A DNA stretch of 64,000 bases from assembly GCA_017429985.1 (NCBI GenBank), contig JAFRNW010000019.1:1-64000 (forward strand), read 5' to 3'. How positions within the stretch are numbered: position 1 is the first letter of the stretch; each line of letters opens with the position of its first letter. The notes under the pieces were generated by a model. The model was not told the DNA's origin and did no database searches. It worked only from the letters and a program-made list of their open reading frames with translations. Shown here piece by piece: positions 45,376 through 54,021 of this stretch. The translations under genes were made by a program, and so were the position numbers. Source of the stretch: Clostridia bacterium (GTDB taxonomy: Bacteria; Bacillota; Clostridia; Christensenellales; CAG-138).

Positions 45376-46572
45376 ATGAACGACTCCCAACTGAAGGCGG
45401 TTCTGGAGTTGGAGAAAACTCCTCTCTATATTTTTGACCTGTCAGAGTTGTCAGACAGGATTTGTTTCCTGAGGAACCATCTGCCGGCATCCGTCCTGAT
45501 CTGCTATGCGGTGAAAGCAAATCCGTTCCTTGCGCAGGAGGTCAGCGGATTGGTGGAACGGCTGGAAATCTGCTCTCCGGGAGAGTATCGCATCTGTCAG
45601 AATCTCGGCCTTTCGCAGGAACAATTCGTAGTATCCGGTGTTTACAAAACACCTTCTCTGATGCACGACATGATAGCTCGGGACGATGCGACGGGGCTCT
45701 TCACGGTGGAGTCTTTGCAACAGTTTTTCCTTCTTTACGAGGAGGCTAAAAGCGGACACAAACGGATCCCTGTCCTGCTGCGCCTTACCAGCGGTAATCA
45801 ATTCGGTTTGGATGAGCCCGATGCGGAAAAGCTGATTGCAGACTACCAGCATGATGTGCACCTGGATATCCGGGGAATCCAATACTTCTCCGGAACCCAG
45901 AAGACTTCGCTGAAGCGACTTGAGCGGGAACTGGAATACCTGGACAGCTTTCTAGAACGGTTGCAGACCTCCTATGGTTACCGTGCTCAGGAGCTGGAAT
46001 TTGGGCCCGGATTCCCGGTGTCCTATTTTCAAGGGGAAGAACTGGCGGAGCCAGAGTTTTTTAAGAGCTTTTCCGCGCTGTTGACCGGGATGCGTTTCGG
46101 AGGACTGATTACGCTGGAGATTGGGCGAAGCATCGCGGCCAGCTGCGGCTACTACTTGACAAGAGTGGTCGATACAAAAATCAACAAGGGCCGAAACTAC
46201 GCCATTGTGGATGGGGGCATCCACCAGCTGGTCTACTTTGGTCAGTTTATGGCCATGAAGCGCCCTCACGTGCGTATTCTGTCCCCCTCCATCCGCGGAA
46301 GCGAGGAGGAATGGAATATATTTGGTTCTCTCTGTACCATCAACGACGTGCTAGTCAAAAGCCTTCCCCTGCCGGGGCTTCATGTCGGGGATACGCTCGT
46401 GTTTGAGAATACAGGCGCATACTGTATGACCGAGGGAATATCCCTGTTTCTCAGCCGAGACTTACCCGCCGTGGTGCTATTTCAGTGCAATGGCACGCCT
46501 CTCCTTGTGCGGGGCCATATCTCCACAGCTTTCTTAAATGCACCAGATTATGAAAGGAGTAATAAAAAATGA
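45376..46572 (+). CDS. Type III PLP-dependent decarboxylase (LysA/ODC-like)
   Basis: 398 aa. The PLP lysine is in ICYAVKANP (about residue 45). Other fold-III decarboxylase marks are ELEFGPGFPVSY (phosphate/Gly loop), LEIGRSIAASCGYYLTRVV, the catalytic-Cys region FGSLCTINDVLVK and GAYCMTEG. The pattern is closest to diaminopimelate/ornithine-type decarboxylases and to the exosortase-associated decarboxylase family. It lies 3 bases after the adenylation gene and its stop overlaps the carrier gene start, so it is an integral step of the pathway: it may make the amine or amino acid that is loaded, or act on the carrier-bound substrate. Confidence 0.88.
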   Translation: MNDSQLKAVLELEKTPLYIFDLSELSDRICFLRNHLPASVLICYAVKANPFLAQEVSGLVERLEICSPGEYRICQNLGLSQEQFVVSGVYKTPSLMHDMIARDDATGLFTVESLQQFFLLYEEAKSGHKRIPVLLRLTSGNQFGLDEPDAEKLIADYQHDVHLDIRGIQYFSGTQKTSLKRLERELEYLDSFLERLQTSYGYRAQELEFGPGFPVSYFQGEELAEPEFFKSFSALLTGMRFGGLITLEIGRSIAASCGYYLTRVVDTKINKGRNYAIVDGGIHQLVYFGQFMAMKRPHVRILSPSIRGSEEEWNIFGSLCTINDVLVKSLPLPGLHVGDTLVFENTGAYCMTEGISLFLSRDLPAVVLFQCNGTPLLVRGHISTAFLNAPDYERSNKK

Positions 46573-46796
46573 AACAGTTAATTGAGATTCTGGAGGATGT
46601 CAATCCGGGCGTGGATTACAATACTTGCACCGATTTGGTTGACGGCGGTTACCTTAATTCCCTCTCCATCCTCGCTATAGTGGCGGAACTGGAAGAAGCA
46701 TTCGACATTGTGATCTCAACAGTAGAGGTAACTCCGAAAAACTTCAACTCCGCCCAGAGTCTTTGGGAAATGGTGCTGCGGCTGAAAGAAGAATAA
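46569..46796 (+). CDS. DltC-like acyl/peptidyl carrier protein
   Basis: 75 aa, the size of DltC. The phosphopantetheine serine is in GGYLNSLSILAIV; the canonical DSL is NSL here, with the serine kept. The start overlaps the decarboxylase stop (ATGA), and the MBOAT gene starts 4 bases after its stop. It should carry the activated amino acid as a thioester to the membrane acyltransferase. Confidence 0.87.
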   Translation: MKQLIEILEDVNPGVDYNTCTDLVDGGYLNSLSILAIVAELEEAFDIVISTVEVTPKNFNSAQSLWEMVLRLKEE

Positions 46797-46800
46797 TACA

Positions 46801-48402
46801 ATGCTCCCGTTGTCTTCCTATTTCTCACTGCTTTACCTAGCAATACTGTTGCCGGGAACCGTGCTGGCTTATACTGTCCTTCCGCAAAAATATCGTCGTG
46901 CAGTACTCTTGCTGAGCAGTTACGCCGTGTTCTGGCTCGTCAGCGGGAAACTGCTGTGCTATCTTCTATTTTCCACTATCTCGGTTCATCATATCGGCTT
47001 GTGGTTGGAGAATACCCAACTCGAGGCAAACAGGCTGCTTGAGACTGCGCCGAAAGAAACGCGAAAGGACATTCGGGCACGGACTCAGCAGAGACGGAAA
47101 AAAATAGTAGCATTTGGGATTGCTGTGCAGTTCGGTATTTTGCTGGCGTTGAAATACGGGGCGTTTTTCATCTCCAACTTCAACGAACTTGCTGACTTAA
47201 TGAAGGTTACAGTGAAACTACCTGTCCCTTCCGTCATTTTGCCGATTGGCATCTCCTTTTATACCATGCAAGCAGCATCCTACATGCTGGATGTGTATCG
47301 AGAGAATATCCCTGCAGACCGAAATCTGATGCGTCTCGCTCTTTACATGAGTTTTTTCCCCCAGCTCATGGAAGGGCCGATCTGCCGATATTCAGAAACC
47401 GCGCAGCAGCTCTGGGACGCTCCGCCTATGCGTTGGAAAAACTTAATGTTAGGCCTCCAACGCATTCTGTGGGGCATCATGAAAAAAATGGTGGTTGCCG
47501 ACCGCTTGAATCTGTTAATCACTGAAGCGTTTGACAACTATGTCCACTACGACGGATTCATGATTGCTGCAGCTGTCGTGTGCTACACAGTTCAACTCTA
47601 TATGGACTTCTCCGGCACCATGGATCTTGTGCTGGGCAGCGGACAGATATTCGGCATCAAACTGCCGGAAAACTTCCAGCGCCCCTTCTTTTCACGCACG
47701 ATTCAGGAGTTTTGGCGTCGCTGGCATATTACGCTTGGTGCATGGTTCCGAGACTACGTTTTTTATCCTATATCACTCAGCGCTCCAATAAAAAAGCTGC
47801 CTCTCCTGCTACAAAAACGGCTGGGAAGAACCTACGGGTTCATTTTTTCCAGTATACCCGCCCTGTTCTGTGTATGGTTATGTAACGGTCTGTGGCACGG
47901 GGCAGGCTGGAACTTTATTTTTTTCGGGATGTACCACTTTGCTTTGATCCTTGTTGAAAATATAATGGAACCCCCTGCTGTCTGGCTGGCAAAAAGGCTC
48001 CATATCAACCGGGACGGCATTCTGTACCGATGTATGCAGATCGTCCGCACCGCCGTACTATTTTGCATCGGCGAACTGTTTTTCAGGGCATCTTCCCTGA
48101 AAGCGGGGTTTGCCATGTTTAAAAAGATATTTACTGATTTTACACTGGCAAGAGTTAAAGATAACACATTCTTTTCCCATGGTGCAGATAAGCATGATTT
48201 TTTAATCGTTGTCGTGACACTGGCGTTGATTCTGGCGGTCGGGTGCATCCAGGAACGAGGAGTTTCCGTGCGACAGTGGATAGAAAAGAGAAATCTTGCG
48301 GTCCGTCTTTCTCTGTGGTATCTTCTGATTCTTTTTATCGTGATATTCGGCGCATACGGTACCGGATATATTCCGGTTGACCCAATCTATGCAGGCTTCT
48401 AG
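46801..48402 (+). CDS. DltB-like MBOAT O-acyltransferase
   Basis: 533 aa with about 11 hydrophobic helices. MBOAT signatures: FFPQLMEGPICRYSE, EFWRRWHITLGAWFRDYVFY and the catalytic histidine in CNGLWHGAGWNFIFFGMYHF. Relatives include DltB, AlgI and PatA, which pass an acyl group across or at the membrane onto a polymer. Here the donor should be the carrier-protein thioester. Longer than DltB (about 400 aa), closer to the AlgI type. Confidence 0.92.
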   Translation: MLPLSSYFSLLYLAILLPGTVLAYTVLPQKYRRAVLLLSSYAVFWLVSGKLLCYLLFSTISVHHIGLWLENTQLEANRLLETAPKETRKDIRARTQQRRKKIVAFGIAVQFGILLALKYGAFFISNFNELADLMKVTVKLPVPSVILPIGISFYTMQAASYMLDVYRENIPADRNLMRLALYMSFFPQLMEGPICRYSETAQQLWDAPPMRWKNLMLGLQRILWGIMKKMVVADRLNLLITEAFDNYVHYDGFMIAAAVVCYTVQLYMDFSGTMDLVLGSGQIFGIKLPENFQRPFFSRTIQEFWRRWHITLGAWFRDYVFYPISLSAPIKKLPLLLQKRLGRTYGFIFSSIPALFCVWLCNGLWHGAGWNFIFFGMYHFALILVENIMEPPAVWLAKRLHINRDGILYRCMQIVRTAVLFCIGELFFRASSLKAGFAMFKKIFTDFTLARVKDNTFFSHGADKHDFLIVVVTLALILAVGCIQERGVSVRQWIEKRNLAVRLSLWYLLILFIVIFGAYGTGYIPVDPIYAGF

Positions 48403-48415
48403 GAGGAACGGCTTA

Positions 48416-49369
48416 ATGATTTATCTAAAACGAACGGGCTGTGTCATGTTATTCCTGCTGGGGCTGCTGGTAATACTGCTTGCTGCCTCTGCCATTTTCA
48501 AGCCAAAGAACAACATCCCATCGGCAGGGATGGAGGAAACACTTGCAAACGGTATTCTGGGTGAGCCGGAAAACACGATTGATGTTTTGATCATTGGTGA
48601 CAGCGAATCCCGTTGCGCCATATGTCCCATGCAAATTTGGAAAGAAACCGGATTCACCACATATGTGTGTGCGACAGCAGCCCAAAAGCTTTCTTACAGT
48701 TATACCATGCTCGACCGCGCATTTCAGCGACAAAAGCCAAAAATCGTAATTCTTGAGACGCTGGCGATTTTCCGGGAGATGTCATTGGAAGACGCGGTTA
48801 AAGAAATATTATATCATAGGCTTCCTGTTCTCCGCTATCATGATCGATGGAAATGTTTGCATGCCAATGATTTTGGTGGTGCGGTTCTGCCAGTCTGGAC
48901 CAATGACAGCAAAGGATATTGGAATACAAAAAAGGTTGATCCCGGTAGTAACGAGCCGTACATGGGTGCCATGGATAACAAATCAAGCGTCTCACTGCTG
49001 AACAGACGTTATGTCCGGGCCATTAAAACACTTTGTGAAAAAAACGGATCCCGACTTCTTCTGTTGAGTACGCCCAGCACCATCAATTGGAATTATGCTC
49101 TGCACAATGGCATTCAGGCAGTAGCTGAGGAACTGGGTATTGAATACATCGACATGAACCTCATGAACGACCGTATCAAAATTGACTGGAGCAGGGATAC
49201 TTTCGACAAGGGCGACCATTTGAACCACAGCGGCGCAGTCAAACTTTCCTTGGTACTGTCAGAGTATCTGCAAGAGCAAGGCATTTTCAAGGATCACCGT
49301 GGCGATCAAGCTTATGCAAAGTGGGAGGATATTCTGAAAAACCGCGGGACCGAACCTGAAGAAGAATAA
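48416..49369 (+). CDS. SGNH/DltD-like membrane-anchored protein
   Basis: 317 aa from the ATG at 48416, preceded by AGGAGG. One N-terminal hydrophobic helix (MLFLLGLLVILLAASAIF) is followed by an extracytoplasmic SGNH-type domain: VLIIGDSESRCAICPMQIW (GDSx nucleophile) and FDKGDHLNHSGAVKLS (Asp/His pair). By analogy with DltD and AlgX/AlgJ it would complete the transfer of the modifying group on the outer face. It is the last gene of the operon. Confidence 0.88.
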   Translation: MIYLKRTGCVMLFLLGLLVILLAASAIFKPKNNIPSAGMEETLANGILGEPENTIDVLIIGDSESRCAICPMQIWKETGFTTYVCATAAQKLSYSYTMLDRAFQRQKPKIVILETLAIFREMSLEDAVKEILYHRLPVLRYHDRWKCLHANDFGGAVLPVWTNDSKGYWNTKKVDPGSNEPYMGAMDNKSSVSLLNRRYVRAIKTLCEKNGSRLLLLSTPSTINWNYALHNGIQAVAEELGIEYIDMNLMNDRIKIDWSRDTFDKGDHLNHSGAVKLSLVLSEYLQEQGIFKDHRGDQAYAKWEDILKNRGTEPEEE

Positions 49370-49468
49370 TTGTTTTCATAATCCTCCCTGCTGGTCTTGA
49401 TAATCTCCGGAGCATGAACGCTCAAATGAGTTCAGAATGCATTTCAAAATGATCGACACAGAAACTAC

Positions 49469-50806
49469 ATGAGCCTGACTATGATTGCGAGACGAATCAT
49501 CACCGTTGTCTTGTTACTCATTGTGATGCTTTTTCTGGAACTGAATCAGCATTTTACATGGGGTATGTTTCTGACCGTTCATTTGACCACTACGATTTTC
49601 ATATTGTTCGAAGCGAAACTTCTGCCGGGAATTCCGCAAGGCAGCAGCGTGGACGGGCTATATCCTCCTTACCGCGCTCATTCTTGTCATCACGTTCCCT
49701 TCCATAATCAGGTCGATGCGATTAACAGAAAAACCTGCAGAGAAACAGGCGCTGTAGCGATGAAGGACGGCAAAGTCAGCGGTGTCATGAGGGCGGACGG
49801 AGCGACGCGGACATCCCGTACTCTGCTCCACCCATGAGAGATCTTTGCTGTAAGGAACCGCAGGACGTGACCGCCTAGGATGGGACCCTAAAAGCAAATC
49901 ATTTTACTGCCATGTCCATGCAGATCCGGAAGCTCCCAATCATAGACTCCCTCACGAATATCATAGACAATCACGATTACAGCTGGCTAGATTTCAGTGA
50001 CAACTATATCGCTACGGCATCTAAGGACTCGCTTTACGAAAATGTTAGGAAACCCGCGGGAGAACAGAAGAATCTCCCGTACTGGTTTTCGTTCACGGCT
50101 ACTCCCTGCTGTCCGGCCAGCCCTGGTACGCGGATTACAGCGGCGAATGCCTAGCGCGGGACAGCGTCATCGTCGTCAATATAGGATGCCGTCTGTGCGC
50201 ATTCAGATTTCTTGCTCTGGACAAACTTGCCGCGGAATCTGAACACTGCACGACCGGAAACCACGATCTTCTGGATTAGATCAAGGCGCTGGAATGGGTC
50301 CGGGACAATATCGCTTCCTTCGGTGGCGATCCTGATAACATCACCGTGGCTTGAGAATCCTCTGGCGCCTCTTCCGTGAGCGTCCTCTGTACTTCGTCTC
50401 TTGCGGCTGTTCCGCTGGGTCATTCTGGAAAGCTCCATCGTGGCTAGCCGGAAGCCGCCTCATTCCTTCTGCTCCATGGAGGAAGCACTGCCTTCTTGAA
50501 AAGAAGTTCTTCCACGATACCATGCAAAAAACGTATCGGATCTGCGCAGACTGCCCGAAGATTCAATCGCGGGATCCATGGATACGGAACACTACATCAC
50601 CGTGGACGGCTACGTCCTGCCTGAAACGCCCTGTCAATCCTATCAAAAGGGCATTCATAACGAGGAAGCTATCCTACACGGGTTTCTGTCGCTTGTCATT
50701 TGCGATGGGAAATGCTGATATTGCCGTCAAAAATAGGGCAACAGCGGTGGCTCCGCCGCATTACGCGGATGGTGTGGTGCAGATTCTGGAGCGTTACTTC
50801 CTGTAA
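49469..50806 (+). pseudogene. Decayed carboxylesterase/lipase (type B) with membrane N terminus
   Basis: Pieces of one protein are spread over several frames. Order: a membrane N terminus (IARRIITVVLLLIVMLFLE, then YILLTALILVITFPSIIRSM in another frame), KDGKVSGVMRADGATRT, SLYENVRKPAGEQKNLPYW, LEWVRDNIASFGGDPDNITV and VDGYVLPETP near the end. The nucleophile elbow reads TGA-ESSGASS, that is GESSG with the first Gly turned into a stop. Multiple stops and shifts make it clearly dead. It lies at the right end of element A. Confidence 0.75.
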
Positions 50807-51140
50807 AAGCATTTGCCTCTAGTATTTATCCAGAGGCAAATGTTTTTCATATAGTATTGGCGCGTGCAAATCAGGTCAACGAAGTGTTCCAATCAGTTTT
50901 ATCCTGCTTTTTTCTCCCTGTTGTTTAATTTCTTTATGCCGGTGAGCAATATAGTTCAAAAGAAAATGTAGTAAAATGTAGTAAATCTGGATTTTAGGAC
51001 CGAAAAACGGCTTTCTTGAAAATGCATAAACAGAAGGATATGCATTTTGAACAATAGACTGTAATTCTTTTTTGTAGAAAAAATCTGCTACAAAAATGCA
51101 AAACAAATGCCCCGAAAACATAGTGTTTTCGGGGCTTTTT
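50807..51140. repeat. Right arm region of element A with terminator
   Basis: No gene. It contains the doubled ATGTAGTAAAATGTAGTAAATC (arm motif, about 50966-50987), an inverted repeat AAAATGCATA / TATGCATTTT (about 51018-51047) and a hairpin CCCCGAAAAC / GTTTTCGGGG with CTTTTTT (51110-51140) abutting the tRNA half. The same sequence of features recurs at 61152-61332. Confidence 0.75.
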
Positions 51141-51185
51141 TGGCGTGCCTGGGAGGATTCGAACCTCTGACCTCAAGAGTCGGAG
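51141..51185 (-). pseudogene. Second tRNA-Arg 3' half at the junction of elements A and B
   Basis: It reads CTCCGAC-TCTTG-AGGTC and then the same T arm and acceptor as the other copies. Its anticodon-stem strand TCTTG does not pair with the local 5' half (ACAGA); it would need CAAGA. It therefore came with an element from another host or tRNA variant and is not the original chromosomal sequence. Confidence 0.8.
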
Positions 51186-51351
51186 GAGTAAGGATAACGA
51201 TTCGAAAAAAAGTTAGTAGCTTGGGGAAAAACGCCTATTTTTGGCGATTTTTGACGGATTGGCTATGTCAAAATACATGATAAAGAGACTTGTTAAAAAA
51301 GGCCTTTTTTATTAGTTCTGTAGTAAAAATGTAGTATGTTTTCAGCTATAG
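51186..51351. repeat. Left arm repeat, copy 2
   Basis: Direct repeat of 43450-43614, including AAAGTTAGTAGC, GGCTATGTCAAAATA, AAAAGGCCTTTTTTA and the doubled TGTAGTA motif (51320-51338). Confidence 0.8.
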
Positions 51352-51359
51352 AACATAAG

Positions 51360-52370
51360 CTATGAAACCCGAATATCTTTCAATTGTGATACATCAAACT
51401 TATAAGAAAGCGGGGCTCTTTCAATGATTAGTGTTCCATCGGGTTTTAATCCAACAATGTAATCATCTCCTGCCCGAACTGCAACTATGTTTTTCCAGTT
51501 TGAAACATCATATGACTTACTGTTTTCTCCCGCAACGACAACTATCCCGTCTTTTTTTAGCCCAATACAGTCATTGTTTTTAACAGAGATAGCTATAATA
51601 TTATCCCATGTTTTGACAGCTTGTTCTATTTTGTAATCATCTAAACCATACCTTGTAGCAGCAACAACAGTTCCGTTCTTTTTAAGACCAAGAACAAGAC
51701 GTTCATCGACAGAGATGGCTACGATATTACTCCAATGTTTTACATTCATGCTCTTATTTGATGAAACAACTCGTCCATCAGCTTTTAATCCTATGGTAAC
51801 GCTATACGCTGTCCCAGCAGCAACGATGTCTCTCCAATTTGTTGGACTGCTATCGTGTTTATCTATTTCCCCAGCATAAAAAACATGCCCATTTTTATCT
51901 ACGCCTACCGCATGCGTAAGCGAGGAGGAAACATCAATAATATCAGACCATTTTGAAACTCTTCCTTCGCCGAAAACGTTCGTCCCGACAAAGGTCACGT
52001 TTCCGGCTGCGTCAATAGCATAAAAGTTTTTGGAATCTGCTGAAATGGAGACTATATTTTCTAATTTTGATATAGCGGAATTGTCTATTTCCTTGCCTGG
52101 TGCTAGCACAGATCCATCTGTTTTAATGACGTAAATAATAGTGCTATCGGCTGCAATATTATTCCTGCGGCAGATGGAAGCTTGAGTTGCTGCATCTTTG
52201 TAATTGCCTGCCGCCTGGTAATAGACCAGCGCATTAAACGAATCACCGGAAGCTTTGTATTCTGTAGCTTTGTTATAATAAACTTTAGGCAAAACAGCGA
52301 AATTCAGAATCAACCAAACTATAGTACAAAACGCAACTAATGTAGCGAGAATATAATGACTGCGAACCAT
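51360..52370 (-). CDS. RCC1-repeat-like protein with N-terminal membrane anchor
   Basis: 336 aa. One N-terminal helix (ILATLVAFCTIVWLILNFAV), a short helical region resembling a repeat (ALVYYQAAGNYKDAATQA) and then about six RCC1-like blades of the form W-x-I-V/I-A-I/V-S...G-L-K-x-D/N-G-x-V. The base composition is AT-richer than the backbone. The blades probably form a propeller outside the membrane. Function unknown. Its stop codon lies 9 bases from the element arm. Confidence 0.8.
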   Translation of the reverse strand: MVRSHYILATLVAFCTIVWLILNFAVLPKVYYNKATEYKASGDSFNALVYYQAAGNYKDAATQASICRRNNIAADSTIIYVIKTDGSVLAPGKEIDNSAISKLENIVSISADSKNFYAIDAAGNVTFVGTNVFGEGRVSKWSDIIDVSSSLTHAVGVDKNGHVFYAGEIDKHDSSPTNWRDIVAAGTAYSVTIGLKADGRVVSSNKSMNVKHWSNIVAISVDERLVLGLKKNGTVVAATRYGLDDYKIEQAVKTWDNIIAISVKNNDCIGLKKDGIVVVAGENSKSYDVSNWKNIVAVRAGDDYIVGLKPDGTLIIERAPLSYKFDVSQLKDIRVS

Positions 52371-52399
52371 CGTATGTACAAATGCTTGGAGTCGAGTTT

Positions 52400-53450
52400 A
52401 TGAAAAGAAAGATTCTTCCCGTTCTGGGGCTTCTGATATGTCTTGCCGCCTGTTCATCCTGTTCACACGCTAAGGGAAAAACAGCTCTTCGTGCGATTAT
52501 CGTTCCGAAATTCGAGATCGGGGAGATGAACGGCGACTTTCCCGGAGAAGCTCAGCTGTTCTATGAGCGCTACTGTCCCGGATGCAGGGAGATCGAAATT
52601 CCGCATATTCCTTCGAGCGGGCATCTCTATGTCAATGAGGAAAACGGCGTCGGGATCCTTGTGACGGGTTCCAGGAAAACAGCCGCCGGGCTTTCACTCA
52701 TGTCGGTCCTCTCCTCGGATCTGTATGATTTCTCCGATACGTATATCGTCTCTGTCGGTTGCTCCGGAGGAAGCGCAACGATGTGCACACTTGGAGATGT
52801 GGTCCTTGTTTCTGCGGTCTGTGATTATGATCTCGGGCATCATGTCGACGCGCATGAAAAAAACGAACGGGAATTCACGCATCATGTGGTTTCCAGACGA
52901 TGCCTATGCGGATTATGAATTCGAGATTCTGAATGCCGAACTTCGTGAAAAAGCATACGAAAGGATCAAGAACTGTTCGCTGCAGACGACAGAACAGGCG
53001 AAAGCCGTTATGGCGGAGAATTTTCCGGCACGTGATGAGGACGGGCTTCTTCCTTCTGTCAAAAAAGGGACTGCACTGTCAGGGGACAATTACTGGAAAG
53101 GGATCTACGGGCATGTGACTGCAAACTTTATTGCGCAGTACTACGGCTGTCCGGATCCGTACTGCGCCACTGAAATGGAGGAGATTGCTGTCGCGAATAC
53201 AACGGAATGCTTTGATATGCTGGATCGCTTGATCTCTCTCCGCGTCATCGTCAATATGGACGTTTTCATGGATGACGAAACGCCCGAAAGCACATGGGGA
53301 GAGTATCAGAGCTTCAATGAAAAGGTTGAAAATGAAAATGCAGAAACGGTGGATATCTTCGTGCCGGCCATGCACAACCTGTTCGACGCAGCAAGCATCG
53401 TGATTGATGCCATACTGGACGGGGCGATTCGATCCGGGACTGCCCCGGAC
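52400..53450 (+). pseudogene. Frameshifted purine nucleoside permease (NUP) family lipoprotein
   Basis: The first frame (from the ATG at 52400) gives a lipoprotein signal (CLAACSSCS) and the NUP-like stretch IIVPKFEIGEMNGDFPGEAQ to VSVGCSGGSATMCTLGDVVL. The second frame continues from about 52885 with WFPDDAYADYEFEILNAELR through GKGIYGHV-type and AASIVIDAILDGA. Together they cover the length of the family (about 350 aa), which belongs to the nucleoside phosphorylase-like fold. The break is near 52880-52890 and not in a homopolymer. The end of the second frame after about 53450 overlaps the opposite gene and is not trusted. Confidence 0.7.
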
Positions 53451-53527
53451 GGGAGATCAAGCCCTGATACAGCGTTCAGATCCGGATCCCGTTCTTCTTA
53501 CGGCTTTCCGCTTCAGTCTTTTCCTTG

Positions 53528-54010
53528 TCAGTCGGACCAGCTGGGCTCGTCCCCCTCTTCGGAAATGCTGACGATATCCACGGCGTTCTCAATCAATTTG
53601 ATCATTTCCCATATGGAACGGAACTGGATGGTCTTGTCCGCCTCCATCCAAGTGATCCGCCCCTGCCAGCTGCTGTTCTGCCTGTGCTGGACGCGGATGA
53701 TGAAAGTGCCGATATCTCCGTGTTTCTGGAGAAGCTGTTCGTCGCTCATGACTTTGGTCCTTTCCTGATGTGATGAAAATGGTTTGTTTTGAGGGAAAAA
53801 GCTTCGTTCGTTAGTCCCAGGATGCGGAAACTGCAGTTCATCAAACAACTTTTCCATGAGAAGCGTCATCTGTCCAAGGTCCGAGAAAGGCGTGGGATCC
53901 GTCTGGTAGGCGTGGAAAAGATCCCCCGTAAATTCCCAGTCGTTTCTGTGGTCGATACAGACGACGACGGCGTTTGGTGCTGCGATATACCACTGTGAAT
54001 GCTGTTCCAT
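53528..54010 (-). CDS. 160-aa protein paired with the BTAD regulator, unknown function
   Basis: 160 aa from the ATG at 54010 (GAGG about ten bases upstream), 11 bases after the regulator stop. Residues 1-45 (YIAAPNAVVVCIDHRNDWEF) look like the end of a sensor or response domain. The C-terminal part GTFIIRVQHRQNSSWQGRIT and TIQFRSIWEMIKLIENAV is a short module I have the impression occurs with clostridial BTAD proteins, but I cannot name it. Cytoplasmic; probably works with the upstream regulator. Confidence 0.7.
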   Translation of the reverse strand: MEQHSQWYIAAPNAVVVCIDHRNDWEFTGDLFHAYQTDPTPFSDLGQMTLLMEKLFDELQFPHPGTNERSFFPQNKPFSSHQERTKVMSDEQLLQKHGDIGTFIIRVQHRQNSSWQGRITWMEADKTIQFRSIWEMIKLIENAVDIVSISEEGDEPSWSD

Positions 54011-54021
54011 AGATGCGCACC

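Larger units (their letters stand above)
43443..51185. mobile_element. Integrase-less tRNA-targeting element A (CIME-like)
   Basis: Bounded by the tRNA core GTCGGAG at both ends (43443 and 51179). The left end carries an arm region with TGTAGTAAAAATGTAGTAT (43583-43601). The right end carries ATGTAGTAAAATGTAGTA (50966-50983), a hairpin and a tRNA 3' half. The cargo is the dlt-like operon and a decayed carboxylesterase. No recombinase gene is inside, so it would have to be moved in trans by a related integrase; cis-mobilisable elements (CIMEs) are the nearest known category. Confidence 0.7.
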
